From an uncultured Pseudomonadota bacterium (GTDB lineage Bacteria; Myxococcota_A; UBA796; GCA-2862545), in contig CAIOSP010000198.1 in the NCBI GenBank assembly GCA_903861005.1, positions 1-64,000 of the forward strand: DNA of 64,000 bases, read 5' to 3'. Each line of letters starts with the position of its first letter. Position 1 is the first letter of the stretch. Made by a program: the position numbers and the translations under genes. The notes beneath the pieces were generated by a model that saw nothing but the letters and a program-made list of their open reading frames with translations, was not told where the DNA came from and did no database searches. Shown here in pieces: positions 25,121 through 33,190 of this stretch.

Positions 25121-26134
25121 GTGATCGACGGCTTCGAGCGTACGCGCCGCGGGATGCACGACGGCTGGCTGGGGTCGGTCGACGCCCTCGTCACCGACGA
25201 CATCGCCGACGCGTCCCGGCTGAGCGATCTGGTGGGCGGCGGGGGGGACGATCTCGACGTCGCCGACCTGCTGCGCGCCTCGCGGCTGCCTCGACTGCGC
25301 CCCGTGCTCGTGGTGCTTGCCGCCCGCGCATCGGGTGGGGGCTCGGTCGATCCGGAGCTACAGTACGCGGCCGAGCTGCTGCACGTCGCCCTGACGCTGC
25401 ATGACCTGGCGATCGGACCTGAGAAGAACCGTCGCCACCGCGTCGCCCGCCGCATGCTCCGCTCCGTGGGTTGGCTCGGCGGCAACCGCGTCATGCTCCG
25501 CGCCATGGAGCTCGCCCGCCACGCCCCCGTCCCCGGAGTGCTCGACGACCTGCTGGAGACGCTGGGCGCCTTCGCGGGCGGTCAGGAAGTCGCCGCCCAG
25601 CTGCTCGCAGAGGGCGTCCCGACCGACGCGCTGTGGAAGGCCCACGCGGACGGCCACACCGGCGCGCTCTTCTCGTTCTGCTGCCGCGCCGGCGGTCGGG
25701 TCTCCAAGGCCCGCGATGGAGAGATCGCGGCGTTCGGACGCTACGGCCGCCACATCGGGCGCATGTGGCACCTGGCCGAGGACGTCGTGCTCCTCCAGGG
25801 CGAGGACGCCGCCGAACAGCTCGTCGGGCGCGCGCTGGTCGGTCGTCCCATGTTGCCTGTCGCGGTGGCCGCCGAGCGAGACCCCGAGGTCGCGGTCGGC
25901 TGGCGTCGGCTGGTCGAGCACACCGACCCGGCGGACGCGGTCGCGTTGATGGAGCGGCTTCACGCCGTGCGCGCCGTGATCGGCACCCGCGAGCGGATGG
26001 CCCAGGAGCACTGGGCGGCGAGGCAGGCGCTGTCACGCTTCCCCGAGACCCCGTACCGCCGCGCGCTGGAGCGCCTGGCGTCCGGCCTGTCCCGCGCTCC
26101 GTATGAAGACGTCGGGCCTCGTCACGGTTCGTAG
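25121..26134 (+). CDS. Degenerate polyprenyl-synthetase-like protein
   Basis: A 337-residue all-helical protein whose pattern follows trans-isoprenyl diphosphate synthases. The AELLHVALTLHD helix (residues ~84-95) aligns with the first Asp-rich helix, and RRHRVARRMLRSVGWLGGNRVMLRAMELA matches the RRGxPxxN region and the following helix. However, the DDxxD motif is reduced to HDLAIG, and the second motif reads AEDVVLLQG rather than DDxxD, so magnesium-diphosphate chemistry should be impaired. It may be a non-catalytic scaffold or a divergent enzyme. The start is GTG at 25121 with TGAGGA upstream; the frame is open further 5' but that extension has no homology. No isoprenoid genes are adjacent. 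Confidence 0.6.
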   Translation: MIDGFERTRRGMHDGWLGSVDALVTDDIADASRLSDLVGGGGDDLDVADLLRASRLPRLRPVLVVLAARASGGGSVDPELQYAAELLHVALTLHDLAIGPEKNRRHRVARRMLRSVGWLGGNRVMLRAMELARHAPVPGVLDDLLETLGAFAGGQEVAAQLLAEGVPTDALWKAHADGHTGALFSFCCRAGGRVSKARDGEIAAFGRYGRHIGRMWHLAEDVVLLQGEDAAEQLVGRALVGRPMLPVAVAAERDPEVAVGWRRLVEHTDPADAVALMERLHAVRAVIGTRERMAQEHWAARQALSRFPETPYRRALERLASGLSRAPYEDVGPRHGS

Positions 26135-26697
26135 CGGCGGAGAGACGTTTTGCGGGGTCGCGCGTAGCCTTGGACTGCCCCTGGAGCGCCCCTGCTGTCC
26201 GCCCTGACCCGTCGGTATGGATCTGCCTCCGCGCCCGGCCCCCGGTCGGGGTGGGGGGCTGTCCCCGGTGAAATGACAACTCGGCGGTCTGTCGGTCCAA
26301 TCGTGCTTGTGGGCCGCTGTGACCGTCTGGGACAGTCGGCCGGGGGACAGGGCGCCTCGCTCGATCTACACTCGGGAGTGGCCGGCCCTGGTCCCCGCGT
26401 CCCGGTCGGACAGCGGAGCCCCTTGCCGACCCTCCGTCCCCCCGTCTGCTCCCGGACTCATGCCGCCCCTCCGCATCAACAGGTTGGTGGTCCTGCTCGA
26501 GGAGTAGACGGGGAACGGAACTCAATCCACAACTGTGGAAAACGCCGCGTCTCTGCGATGGGTCGACACGCCAACGATGCGCGGTTTTTGCGCAGTGTTT
26601 ACCCTGGCGGACGCCAGATCTTGCACGATTCTATGGGAAGGGCCGAGCCTGCTCGCGCCTTCCTCTGGGCTTGCCTTCCAGCATCAGGAGACCTCGG
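26135..26697. other. 563-nt non-coding leader upstream of the sigma-factor gene
   Basis: No convincing gene lies here; the short frames through it have no recognisable domain. It holds several inverted repeats. CTGTCCCCGG at 26259-26268 is complementary, with one bulge, to CCGGGGGACAG at 26340-26350. TCCACA/TGTGGA lies around 26526-26539. TGCGC/GCGCA around a G2T5 loop is at 26578-26594, and CTGGCG-GA-CGCCAG at 26604-26617. Together they suggest a long structured leader or a cluster of operators controlling the sigma factor. I cannot place a -10/-35 promoter with confidence. Confidence 0.45.
26523..26542. promoter_or_regulatory. Inverted pair of DnaA-box-like 9-mers
   Basis: TGTGGAAAA (26534-26542) is, on the minus strand, TTTTCCACA, a full match to the DnaA-box consensus TTWTNCACA. 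CAATCCACA (26523-26531) on the plus strand matches TTATCCACA at seven of nine positions. The two face each other with two bases between. No dnaA, dnaN or AT-rich unwinding region is present, so this is more likely a regulatory or titration site than an origin, or it may be chance. Confidence 0.35.
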
Positions 26698-27705
26698 ATG
26701 ATCGACCTTCGGGAACGAATTCGCCGCCCTCGTGAGCGCCTGAACGCGGACGAGGAGCGCGACATGGCCCGCGCCATTCGTGGGGCCGAGGAGCGCGCCC
26801 GCAAGGCCTTGGACAAGCTCGACTTCGCGGACTCCATCCTCAAGCGCCGCCCGGGCCGTGAGGAGCGCACCAAGGCGGGCGCGGTCGACCGCCTGGAGCA
26901 GGCTGTCGAGGCCCTCTGGGAGCGCTCCCGCGCCGACAACAGCCTGCGTGACCGGGCTCGCACCGCGCGCGCCTCGTGGGCCGAGGCCGAGGACCTTCGC
27001 TGGCGCCTGGCCATGTCGGGCCGTCGCATCGCCCACGGCGAGGCCCGCAAGCTCATGGGCCCGTTCATGGGCGAAGAGGACCTGGTGCAGGAGGGCTTCA
27101 TCGGCCTGCTGCGCGCCGCCAAGCGCTTCGATCCGGATCGCGGCATCCGCTTCTCCACCTACGCGCGCTGGTGGGTCCGCGCGCAGATGACCCGCGCGAT
27201 CGACCACACCGGCCGCCCGGTCCGCCTGCCTGGCTGCGCGGTCGAGCAGACCCGCAACCTCCGCAAGGCGATGAAGCACTTCGAGGACGACGGCCTCGAC
27301 TACACGGTCGCCGATCTGGCCCAGGAGGCCGGCATCGACACCGAGCGCGCCACGCTGCTGCTCGCCCAGGGCAAGACCATCTCCATCGAGGAGCCCGTCG
27401 ACGACGGCCCGCGCCCCCGCAGCTTCGAGGGCTTCATGGTGGACATGGACACGCCCCTCCCGGACGGCTCCGTGATCGGCGGGCAGGAGCTGCACCGCAT
27501 GCGCGACGCCTTCCACGTCGTGCTCACCGAGCGTCAGCAGTACGTCCTCACGCGCCGCTACGGCCTGGATGACAGCGAGTACCGCACGCTCTCCATGGTC
27601 GGGAAGGAGATGGGCCTGTCGCGCGAGCGCGTGCGTCAGATCGAGCGCGAGGCGCTGGCGCGGCTGCGCGAGCAGTCGGGGATCCGCGACCGAAAGGTGT
27701 CCTAG
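26698..27705 (+). CDS. Sigma-70 family RNA polymerase sigma factor
   Basis: A 335-residue sigma factor. Region 2 (residues ~120-165) contains EEDLVQEGFIGLLRAAKRFD, then GIRFSTYARWWVRAQMTRAI, which melt and contact the -10 element. Region 3 follows, and region 4 (~275-330) ends with GLSRERVRQIEREALARLRE, the -35 recognition helix. The first ~115 residues are unusual: highly charged, Arg/Ala-rich and without a standard region 1.1, possibly a lineage-specific regulatory segment. Size and motifs place it in group 2/3 (RpoD-, RpoH- or RpoS-like). I cannot choose among these. ATG at 26698 has CAGGAG upstream. The long, repeat-rich leader suggests heavy regulation. Its TAG overlaps the stop of the convergent LuxC-like gene in a CTAG. 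Confidence 0.88.
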   Translation: MIDLRERIRRPRERLNADEERDMARAIRGAEERARKALDKLDFADSILKRRPGREERTKAGAVDRLEQAVEALWERSRADNSLRDRARTARASWAEAEDLRWRLAMSGRRIAHGEARKLMGPFMGEEDLVQEGFIGLLRAAKRFDPDRGIRFSTYARWWVRAQMTRAIDHTGRPVRLPGCAVEQTRNLRKAMKHFEDDGLDYTVADLAQEAGIDTERATLLLAQGKTISIEEPVDDGPRPRSFEGFMVDMDTPLPDGSVIGGQELHRMRDAFHVVLTERQQYVLTRRYGLDDSEYRTLSMVGKEMGLSRERVRQIEREALARLREQSGIRDRKVS

Positions 27706-28700
27706 CGCACCAGCAGCGTCAGGTGCGGCACGCCGTCGTGCCGCCGCACCAAGACCGGGCGCTGCATCTGGCCGAGCGCGACGACGCGCGGGGCGCCGGT
27801 GGTGGCCCACTTAGCCGCGCCCTGGCTGGCGACGCCGATCGTCGACAGGCGGTGCGCGTCCTTCGCCACCAGCGCGAGCGCCGCGTCGATGTCGGCGACC
27901 CCGATGATCTGCGCGGCGCGGGGGAGCGATACCTTGGAGGCGTGCTCGGCCGGCAACAGGTGGACCGCCCACCCTTCGCCGGCGATCGCGCGGCCGGTCG
28001 CGCGGGCGAGCACGGCGCGGGAGCGGGTCGTCGCGTGCTCGATCGCCGACACCTCGCCACGGGGCCAACGCGCCTGCGCGCGCGCCATCGCGTCGGGGAG
28101 CAAGGCGAGCAGGCCGTCTGGATCGTCGGTCAAGATCATCGCGGGCGACATGCAGCCGCGTCCGTCATGCGCCGCCAGATCGCGGGCGAGCACGTCGGCG
28201 TCGGCCGAACCCTTGGACCACCACGCCACGCTGAACCGGCTGCCAAAGCCCAAGAAGCGGACAGACGGATCCAGCGAGGCGCGCAGCGAGGCGATCGTGT
28301 CGTCGTCGCCCATCGCCACCACCAGCGGCGCATCGTTCACGGCCCCGCGGTCCTCCGTCGCGACGAGCGGCAGGCCCACCGCCTCCGCGTGCGACACGAA
28401 CCAGGGCGCCAGTCCTGCTGCGCCCGCCGGGTGCTTGAGCACCACGTCCGTCCCGCGCGCGAGCAGCAGCGCGAGCCACTCGATCGGCGCGCTCACCACG
28501 GTGCGCGCCGCCACCACCACGGCGCGATCGAACGGCGCACCGCCGGGGGAGAGCGCCTCCACCAGGGCGTCGTCGGTGAGCGCGTCCAGCGCGTCATCGA
28601 TCACCAAGCCGCGACCCTCGGTCGACAGGCCGACGTCGGGCGCCGCGTCGCGATCGGCGCGCAGCCGATCCCGCCACGCGCGCACCCGCTCCAGACTCAC
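27702..28700 (-). CDS. LuxC-like acyl-CoA/acyl-protein reductase
   Basis: A 332-residue member of the LuxC family (PF05893-type), related to aldehyde dehydrogenases. The predicted acyl-accepting nucleophile is Cys183 in GRGCMSPAMI, the same setting as the catalytic Cys of LuxC. VVLKHPAG (~87-94) and VVAMGDDDTI provide the nucleotide-site region. LuxC reduces an activated fatty-acyl group to the aldehyde with NADPH. At 332 residues it is shorter than luminous-bacteria LuxC (about 480), mostly at the N-terminus. It is the last gene of a minus-strand unit, starting at GTG 28700, which overlaps the stop of the LuxE-like gene (GTGA). No luxAB luciferase is present, so bioluminescence is not implied. 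Confidence 0.8.
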   Translation of the reverse strand: MSLERVRAWRDRLRADRDAAPDVGLSTEGRGLVIDDALDALTDDALVEALSPGGAPFDRAVVVAARTVVSAPIEWLALLLARGTDVVLKHPAGAAGLAPWFVSHAEAVGLPLVATEDRGAVNDAPLVVAMGDDDTIASLRASLDPSVRFLGFGSRFSVAWWSKGSADADVLARDLAAHDGRGCMSPAMILTDDPDGLLALLPDAMARAQARWPRGEVSAIEHATTRSRAVLARATGRAIAGEGWAVHLLPAEHASKVSLPRAAQIIGVADIDAALALVAKDAHRLSTIGVASQGAAKWATTGAPRVVALGQMQRPVLVRRHDGVPHLTLLVR

Positions 28701-29701
28701 GGCGCGTCCTCGCCGACCCAGCCGTCTTCCACGGTGAGCGAGCAGCCGCGCGCGGGCGCGCCCGTCAGCCGACCGCGCAGCCGCACGGCGCCGTCGCCCA
28801 GCACCACGCCCTCGTCGAGCGTCTCGATCGCCAGGCTGCCATCGATGTTCGCCAGGTCGAAGAAGCGCAGCTGGCCGGGCGTCCCGGGCTCCAGCGGCGC
28901 GCCGGACTCGGGATCGACCGCCAGGGCCTTGAGCCACGGCGGCGGGCGGTAGGCGTCCTCGGGCGACCCCCACATCTGGCTCGACAGCTCGGTCATGCCG
29001 TACTCGGTGACGATGCGCTTGGGCCCGAGGCGCGTCATCGCGTCGGCGTACAGATCGTCATCCGACAGGCGCACCACACGGCCCTTGAAGCCGCCCGTGA
29101 CCATGACGAGCGAGCCGTCCGGCAGGCGCGGCACCTCGCCCTCCAGCCAGATCGCCAGCGCGAACGCGGTGGCACACAGGAAGACCGGCGCGTCGGAGGC
29201 GCGCACCGCCGCGTGGGCGGCGTCTGTGTCCACGCGCCCGTCGGTCACGTGCCAGGACGCGTCGTCGGAGAACAGGCCGACCATGTGCGAGAGCGAGCTG
29301 TCGGTCGCGCGGCGCGGGTCATCCAGCAGGGCGACGATGCGCCCCGGCATGTCGGGCAGGAAGCGCTTCGCCCACAGCACCGCGCCGTGATCGTAGGCCT
29401 CGGTCGCGCGCATGCGGTGCACCCCGCGCACGCCCTGAGTGGTGCCGCTCGTGCGGAACAGCACGCCGTTGTCGTCCTTGACCGTGCCGACGCGCAGCTG
29501 CTTGAACACGTCGACCGGCACCGCGGGGATCTGCGACCACGTCGTGACCGGCCCCTCGACCAGCGAGGCGATCACGGGATCATGCGCAACCTGCCACGCG
29601 TGCAGATCGCGCGCGAGCGTGTCGAAGCTCTCGGGCGGTCGCCCTTGAAGCGCGCCATCTTGGAACGCGAGCACGCGCGCGACCAGCGACTCCCGGCTCA
29701 T
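28697..29701 (-). CDS. LuxE-like acyl-protein synthetase
   Basis: A 334-residue adenylate-forming enzyme of the LuxE family (PF04443-type). The N-terminal FKQLRVGTVKDDNGVLFRTSGTTQG region has the P-loop-like RTSGTTQG, and VTEYGMTELSSQMWG is the A5-like motif that binds the adenylate. In the Lux system LuxE activates a fatty acid as acyl-AMP and passes the acyl group by its own cysteine to LuxC. The adjacent LuxC-like gene overlaps it by four bases, so the pair should form a fatty-acid reductase module. Its own start at 29701 overlaps the aminotransferase stop by ATGA. Substrate chain length unknown. Confidence 0.82.
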   Translation of the reverse strand: MSRESLVARVLAFQDGALQGRPPESFDTLARDLHAWQVAHDPVIASLVEGPVTTWSQIPAVPVDVFKQLRVGTVKDDNGVLFRTSGTTQGVRGVHRMRATEAYDHGAVLWAKRFLPDMPGRIVALLDDPRRATDSSLSHMVGLFSDDASWHVTDGRVDTDAAHAAVRASDAPVFLCATAFALAIWLEGEVPRLPDGSLVMVTGGFKGRVVRLSDDDLYADAMTRLGPKRIVTEYGMTELSSQMWGSPEDAYRPPPWLKALAVDPESGAPLEPGTPGQLRFFDLANIDGSLAIETLDEGVVLGDGAVRLRGRLTGAPARGCSLTVEDGWVGEDAP

Positions 29702-31017
29702 GCGATCACCTCGGCGATCGACTGATCCAGCGCCGCCGCGAACGCGTCGATCTGCGCGGGCGTGATCGTGGACGGCGGGGTGAGGCACAACACCTCGGCC
29801 TGCATGCCGGCCGGCAGCACGATGAACCCGCGCCGCTGCAGCGCGCGGCACACCGCCAGGTTCTGCATCCCGCCCAGCGTTAGGCCGTGGGTCGACTTCA
29901 ACGTGACGCCGAGCATCAGCCCCCGCCCTTGGACGTGGTGCCCGCGCGCCGTGAGGGCGCCCGTGAGCGTGGCGCCCACAGCCTCACAGCGGCCCGGGAT
30001 GTCCTCGCGGACGATCGTGTCGAGCACCGCCAACGCCGCCGCGCAGCCGAGCGGGTGACCCAGGAAGGTCTGCGTGTGCAGCGCCTCGCCCTGGCTGGCG
30101 CCCCACGCGTCCATCACCGCGCGCGTGCCCAGGCAGGCCGACAGCGGGAGCCCGCCGCCGAGCGCCTTGCCCACGCAGAGCAGGTCGGGCGTGACGTCGC
30201 CCGCCGCCCACATCCTGCCTGTGCGACCGAGCCCACACTGGATCTCGTCGAACGCGACCAGCGCGCCGTGGCGGTGCGCGATCTCGACCACCGTCGCCAG
30301 CCAGCCGTCGGGCGCCACGCGCACGCCGCCGCGGCCCTGCAGCGGCTCCACCAGCACCAAGCCAAACGCGCCCGAATCCAGCGCGGCGTCCAGCGCGTCC
30401 GCGTCACAGCCAAAGGGCAGGTGCGTCACCGCGCCGTGTGTGATGTCGCGGAACGGATCGGTGAACGCGGCCTTGTAGCCCTGCGTGCCCAGCACCCCGA
30501 GCGCCAACCCGTGGTAGCCGCCGTCGAACGCCAGCACGCCGCTGCGACCGGTCGCCAGGCGCGCGGTCTTGATCGCCGCGTCGATCGCGTCGGCGCCGGA
30601 CAGGCCAAGCAGCGCGACGTCGAGCCCCGCGGGCGCCAGCGCAGCCAACGCCTCCAGCAGCTTGATGCGCGCCACGTCAGGCCACGCGTCGCCCATCGCG
30701 TGTAGCAGCGTGTCGGCCTGCGCGCGCACGGCGGCGACCACAGACGGCGGACGGTGCCCGAGCAGCGCCACCGCAAAGCCCGCTGTCAGGTCGACGAACG
30801 TGTTGCCGTCGGCGTCACGGACGTTGGCGCCGAGCGCCTCGGACCAGACGAACGGGTCATCGTGCGCCGCACCCATCGCCGCCGCCCGGCGCGCGCGGCG
30901 CGAGGTGATCGCGGGGCACTCGTGGGCGGCGAGCACGTCGATCCAGCCGCGCGAGGCGGGGCCGGGGATCTCCGTGACCAGCTGGGGCAGGTCGGCGCCG
31001 GTGAGGGGAGCGGGCAT
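29698..31017 (-). CDS. Class III PLP-dependent aminotransferase
   Basis: A 439-residue fold-type I, class III aminotransferase (acetylornithine/omega-aminotransferase group). The Schiff-base lysine is K284 in CVGKALGGGLPLSA. LVAFDEIQCGLGRTG (residues ~253-267) holds the Asp that pairs with the pyridoxal nitrogen, and GYHGLALGVLG is the phosphate-proximal loop. Members move amino groups between amino acids and aldehydes or ketones, commonly terminal aldehydes. It lies between Mpl (one-base overlap) and LuxE-like (four-base overlap), which makes amination of the LuxEC aldehyde to an amine the simplest joint role. That is inference from context. An acetylornithine or GABA aminotransferase cannot be excluded. 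Confidence 0.88.
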   Translation of the reverse strand: MPAPLTGADLPQLVTEIPGPASRGWIDVLAAHECPAITSRRARRAAAMGAAHDDPFVWSEALGANVRDADGNTFVDLTAGFAVALLGHRPPSVVAAVRAQADTLLHAMGDAWPDVARIKLLEALAALAPAGLDVALLGLSGADAIDAAIKTARLATGRSGVLAFDGGYHGLALGVLGTQGYKAAFTDPFRDITHGAVTHLPFGCDADALDAALDSGAFGLVLVEPLQGRGGVRVAPDGWLATVVEIAHRHGALVAFDEIQCGLGRTGRMWAAGDVTPDLLCVGKALGGGLPLSACLGTRAVMDAWGASQGEALHTQTFLGHPLGCAAALAVLDTIVREDIPGRCEAVGATLTGALTARGHHVQGRGLMLGVTLKSTHGLTLGGMQNLAVCRALQRRGFIVLPAGMQAEVLCLTPPSTITPAQIDAFAAALDQSIAEVIA

Positions 31018-32453
31018 CAGGCGCCGAAGCGCGCGGCCAGCGCGTCGAGGAGCTTCTTGTGCAGGCCGCCGAACGCGCCGTTGGACAGCACCGCCACCAC
31101 GTCGTGCGGATGCGCCTGCGCGGCCACGGTGGCGACGATGTCGTCGACCGAACCGCCCAAGCTCGCCTCGACGCCGCGCTCGACCAGATCATGCACCAGC
31201 TGCTCGGTGGAGAAGCGGTTGTCCTCATCGATGCGGCTGGTGTCGAACGCGGGCGCGAGGATCACGCGATCGGCCTCGCCGAAGGCCTCAGCGTAGGCGG
31301 TCTGGAACACAGCGCGGCGGCTGGTCGCGGAGCGCGGCTCGAAGATCGCCCAGACCCGACGGCCACCGAAGCGCTGGCGGAGCGCGTGCAGCGTCACCTT
31401 CACCGCGGTGGGGTGGTGCGCGAAGTCGTCGAGGACGGTGACCTCGCCCGGCGATCCCAGCACCTCCTGGCGGCGCTTGATGCCCTGAAAGCCCGCGAAG
31501 CCTTCGGCGATCTGCGCGGGCGTCGCGCCCTGGCGGACGGCGGCGGCGCAGGCGGCCACCTGGTTGTACAGGTTGTGCTCGCCCACCATCGACGACGTGA
31601 ACGTGCCGACCGGGACGCCGTCGCGCGTGACGGTGAAGGTCATGGTGCCGGTGGACGTGTCGATCGAGTCGATGCGCCCGTCCCAGCTCTGCGCGGGGCC
31701 GTACTTCCAGATGGTGCAGCAGGCGTCGGCGCTCACGTCGCGCACGTTCTCGTCGTCCCAGCGCGCGATGAGCAGGCCGTCCTCGGGGATGGATGACGTG
31801 AGCAGGCGGAACGACGCCTTCACCGCGTCCAGGTCCGCGTAGATGTCGGCGTGGTCAAACTCCACGCTGGTCAGGATGGCCGTGCGCGGGTGGTAGTGCA
31901 CGAACTTCGGGCGCTTGTCGAAGAACGCGGTGTCGTACTCGTCGCCCTCGACCACAAAGTGCGTGCCCTTGCCGGCGCGCGCCGTGCGCTCCCAGTTCTT
32001 GGCTACGCCGCCGATCAAGAAGCCGGGCTCCAGGCCCGCCGCGTCCAGCAGCCGGGCGGTGATCGCGGTCGTCGTCGTCTTGCCGTGCGTGCCCGCCACC
32101 ACCACGGTGTGCGCGCGCGACAGCCAGCGATCGCCGAGCAGCGCGGGCATGGACGTGTACGGCAGGTCGCGCTCGAGCATCGCCGTGGGCTCTTCGTAGT
32201 CCTTGCGGATCACGTTCCCGACGACGACCAGATCCGGCGTGTCGTCCAGGTTGCTGGCGACGTAGCCCTGCATGACGGGGATCCCGAGCCCGGCCAGGTA
32301 GTCCGACATGGGCGGGTAGATCGACGTGTCCGATCCCGTGATGGTGTAGCCGACGTCCTTGAGCATTCCGGCCATCGCGCCCATCGCCGTGCCGCAGATT
32401 CCCATGAGGTGCAGGTGCGCAGGGGCTTCGGGGGCGGCTTCGACACGCGGCAT
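31017..32453 (-). CDS. mpl: UDP-N-acetylmuramate:L-alanyl-gamma-D-glutamyl-meso-diaminopimelate ligase
   Basis: A 478-residue Mur-ligase family enzyme. The N-terminal Rossmann segment HLMGICGTAMGAMAGMLK (residues ~14-32) binds the UDP moiety. The ATP P-loop GTHGKTTTT is at 121-129. VLDDFAHHPTAV lies in the C-terminal domain, and IFEPRSATSRR is diagnostic of Mpl/MurC. KNWERTARAGKGTHFVVEGDEYDTAFFD, with EYDTAFFD, favours Mpl over MurC. Mpl recycles the released tripeptide by joining it to UDP-MurNAc in the cytoplasm, feeding cell-wall synthesis. ATG at 32453 has CGGAG upstream; an in-frame start 57 bases earlier would add residues without homology. It is first in an overlapped operon with the aminotransferase, LuxE-like and LuxC-like genes. 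A link between the two functions is not obvious. Confidence 0.92.
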   Translation of the reverse strand: MPRVEAAPEAPAHLHLMGICGTAMGAMAGMLKDVGYTITGSDTSIYPPMSDYLAGLGIPVMQGYVASNLDDTPDLVVVGNVIRKDYEEPTAMLERDLPYTSMPALLGDRWLSRAHTVVVAGTHGKTTTTAITARLLDAAGLEPGFLIGGVAKNWERTARAGKGTHFVVEGDEYDTAFFDKRPKFVHYHPRTAILTSVEFDHADIYADLDAVKASFRLLTSSIPEDGLLIARWDDENVRDVSADACCTIWKYGPAQSWDGRIDSIDTSTGTMTFTVTRDGVPVGTFTSSMVGEHNLYNQVAACAAAVRQGATPAQIAEGFAGFQGIKRRQEVLGSPGEVTVLDDFAHHPTAVKVTLHALRQRFGGRRVWAIFEPRSATSRRAVFQTAYAEAFGEADRVILAPAFDTSRIDEDNRFSTEQLVHDLVERGVEASLGGSVDDIVATVAAQAHPHDVVAVLSNGAFGGLHKKLLDALAARFGA

Positions 32454-32538
32454 GGAGGCTCCGGAGGGCGGGTAGGCGGGGGAGACGTGACACGGGGATT
32501 CGACGGCCAAGCCGGTAACCCGCTGGGATCGTGCGGCT

Positions 32539-32551
32539 CATCGCAGCGATG
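32539..32551. promoter_or_regulatory. Perfect 13-bp inverted repeat in a divergent promoter region
   Basis: CATCGC-A-GCGATG lies between the divergent starts of mpl (32453) and the DsbD-like gene (32657). It may be an operator for one or both. Short palindromes of this size are not rare in GC-rich DNA, so confidence is low. Confidence 0.3.
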
Positions 32552-32656
32552 ATCTTGCTGCGTCGGAGCGTGTCACCGTGAATCACGTCCCGCTGCCATG
32601 CTTGGGCGGCAGACGCGCACGGCGTTATCGCGCTGACATTGGGTCGAGGTCAGACG

Positions 32657-33190
32657 TTGGTCGCTCTCCGCAAACTGCTGCGCGCGCTCGGGATCTCCGC
32701 TGTCAGCGGGTTCACGTGCTCGTGCGGCGTGGCGCCGTGGGCCTTCTCTGAGGGCAGCGGCGGCTCGGACGCGCCCACCGCCCCCAACCCCGACGAGCCC
32801 GCGTTCCGTTGGTCTGCGTCGGCCGTGTCGCTCCCCGCGGGCGGGACCGGCTTCCTCAAGGTTGAGCTGTCGGTGCCGGACGGCTTCAACGTCCGCCGCG
32901 GCGACATCCAGCTTGAGATCAAGGACGCCCACGGCCTGAAGTTCGGTGCGGTGACCCTGCCGCCGGTCGAGCCGAGCCGCGACGACGACGAGCTGGACGC
33001 CAAGTACGCCGGTCGCGTCGCCCTCACCGTGCCGGTCACCGCGTCCATGGGCGCGTCCGGCCTGTTCCCTGTGTCGCTCGAAGGGGAGGTCCACGGGTGC
33101 GCCGCGCACCGCTGCCTCGGTGCGTCGCGCACCCCCATCGAGGCCATCGTGCACATCGTCCCCACGGTCCACGCCGTCTCAAACCCATGA
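32657..33190 (+). CDS. DsbD alpha-domain-like (disulfide corrector) protein
   Basis: About 177 residues. An N-terminal hydrophobic stretch with a TCSCG could be a lipobox-like export signal. The rest resembles the immunoglobulin-like N-terminal domain of DsbD. It has PAGGTGFLKVELSVPDGFNVRRGDIQLEIKDAHG, then a GCAAHRCLGASRTPI segment that corresponds to the redox CxnC of nDsbD (C-x4-C here) followed by the conserved proline-rich turn. In DsbD this domain hands electrons to periplasmic thiol proteins. Here it is a stand-alone protein without the membrane and thioredoxin parts. The start is unsure: TTG at 32657 with GAGG seven bases upstream is preferred over TTG at 32639. It overlaps the Hsp33 gene by ATGA, a redox-themed pair. 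Confidence 0.6.
   Translation: MVALRKLLRALGISAVSGFTCSCGVAPWAFSEGSGGSDAPTAPNPDEPAFRWSASAVSLPAGGTGFLKVELSVPDGFNVRRGDIQLEIKDAHGLKFGAVTLPPVEPSRDDDELDAKYAGRVALTVPVTASMGASGLFPVSLEGEVHGCAAHRCLGASRTPIEAIVHIVPTVHAVSNP

Noticed and set aside
26523-26542. Chromosomal replication origin
   Set aside because: Only one consensus-quality DnaA-box-like pair, no AT-rich unwinding element, and no dnaA, dnaN, gidA or parAB nearby.
27702-29701. Bioluminescence operon
   Set aside because: LuxC- and LuxE-like genes are present, but luxA/luxB, luxD and luxG are absent. The neighbours are an aminotransferase and Mpl.
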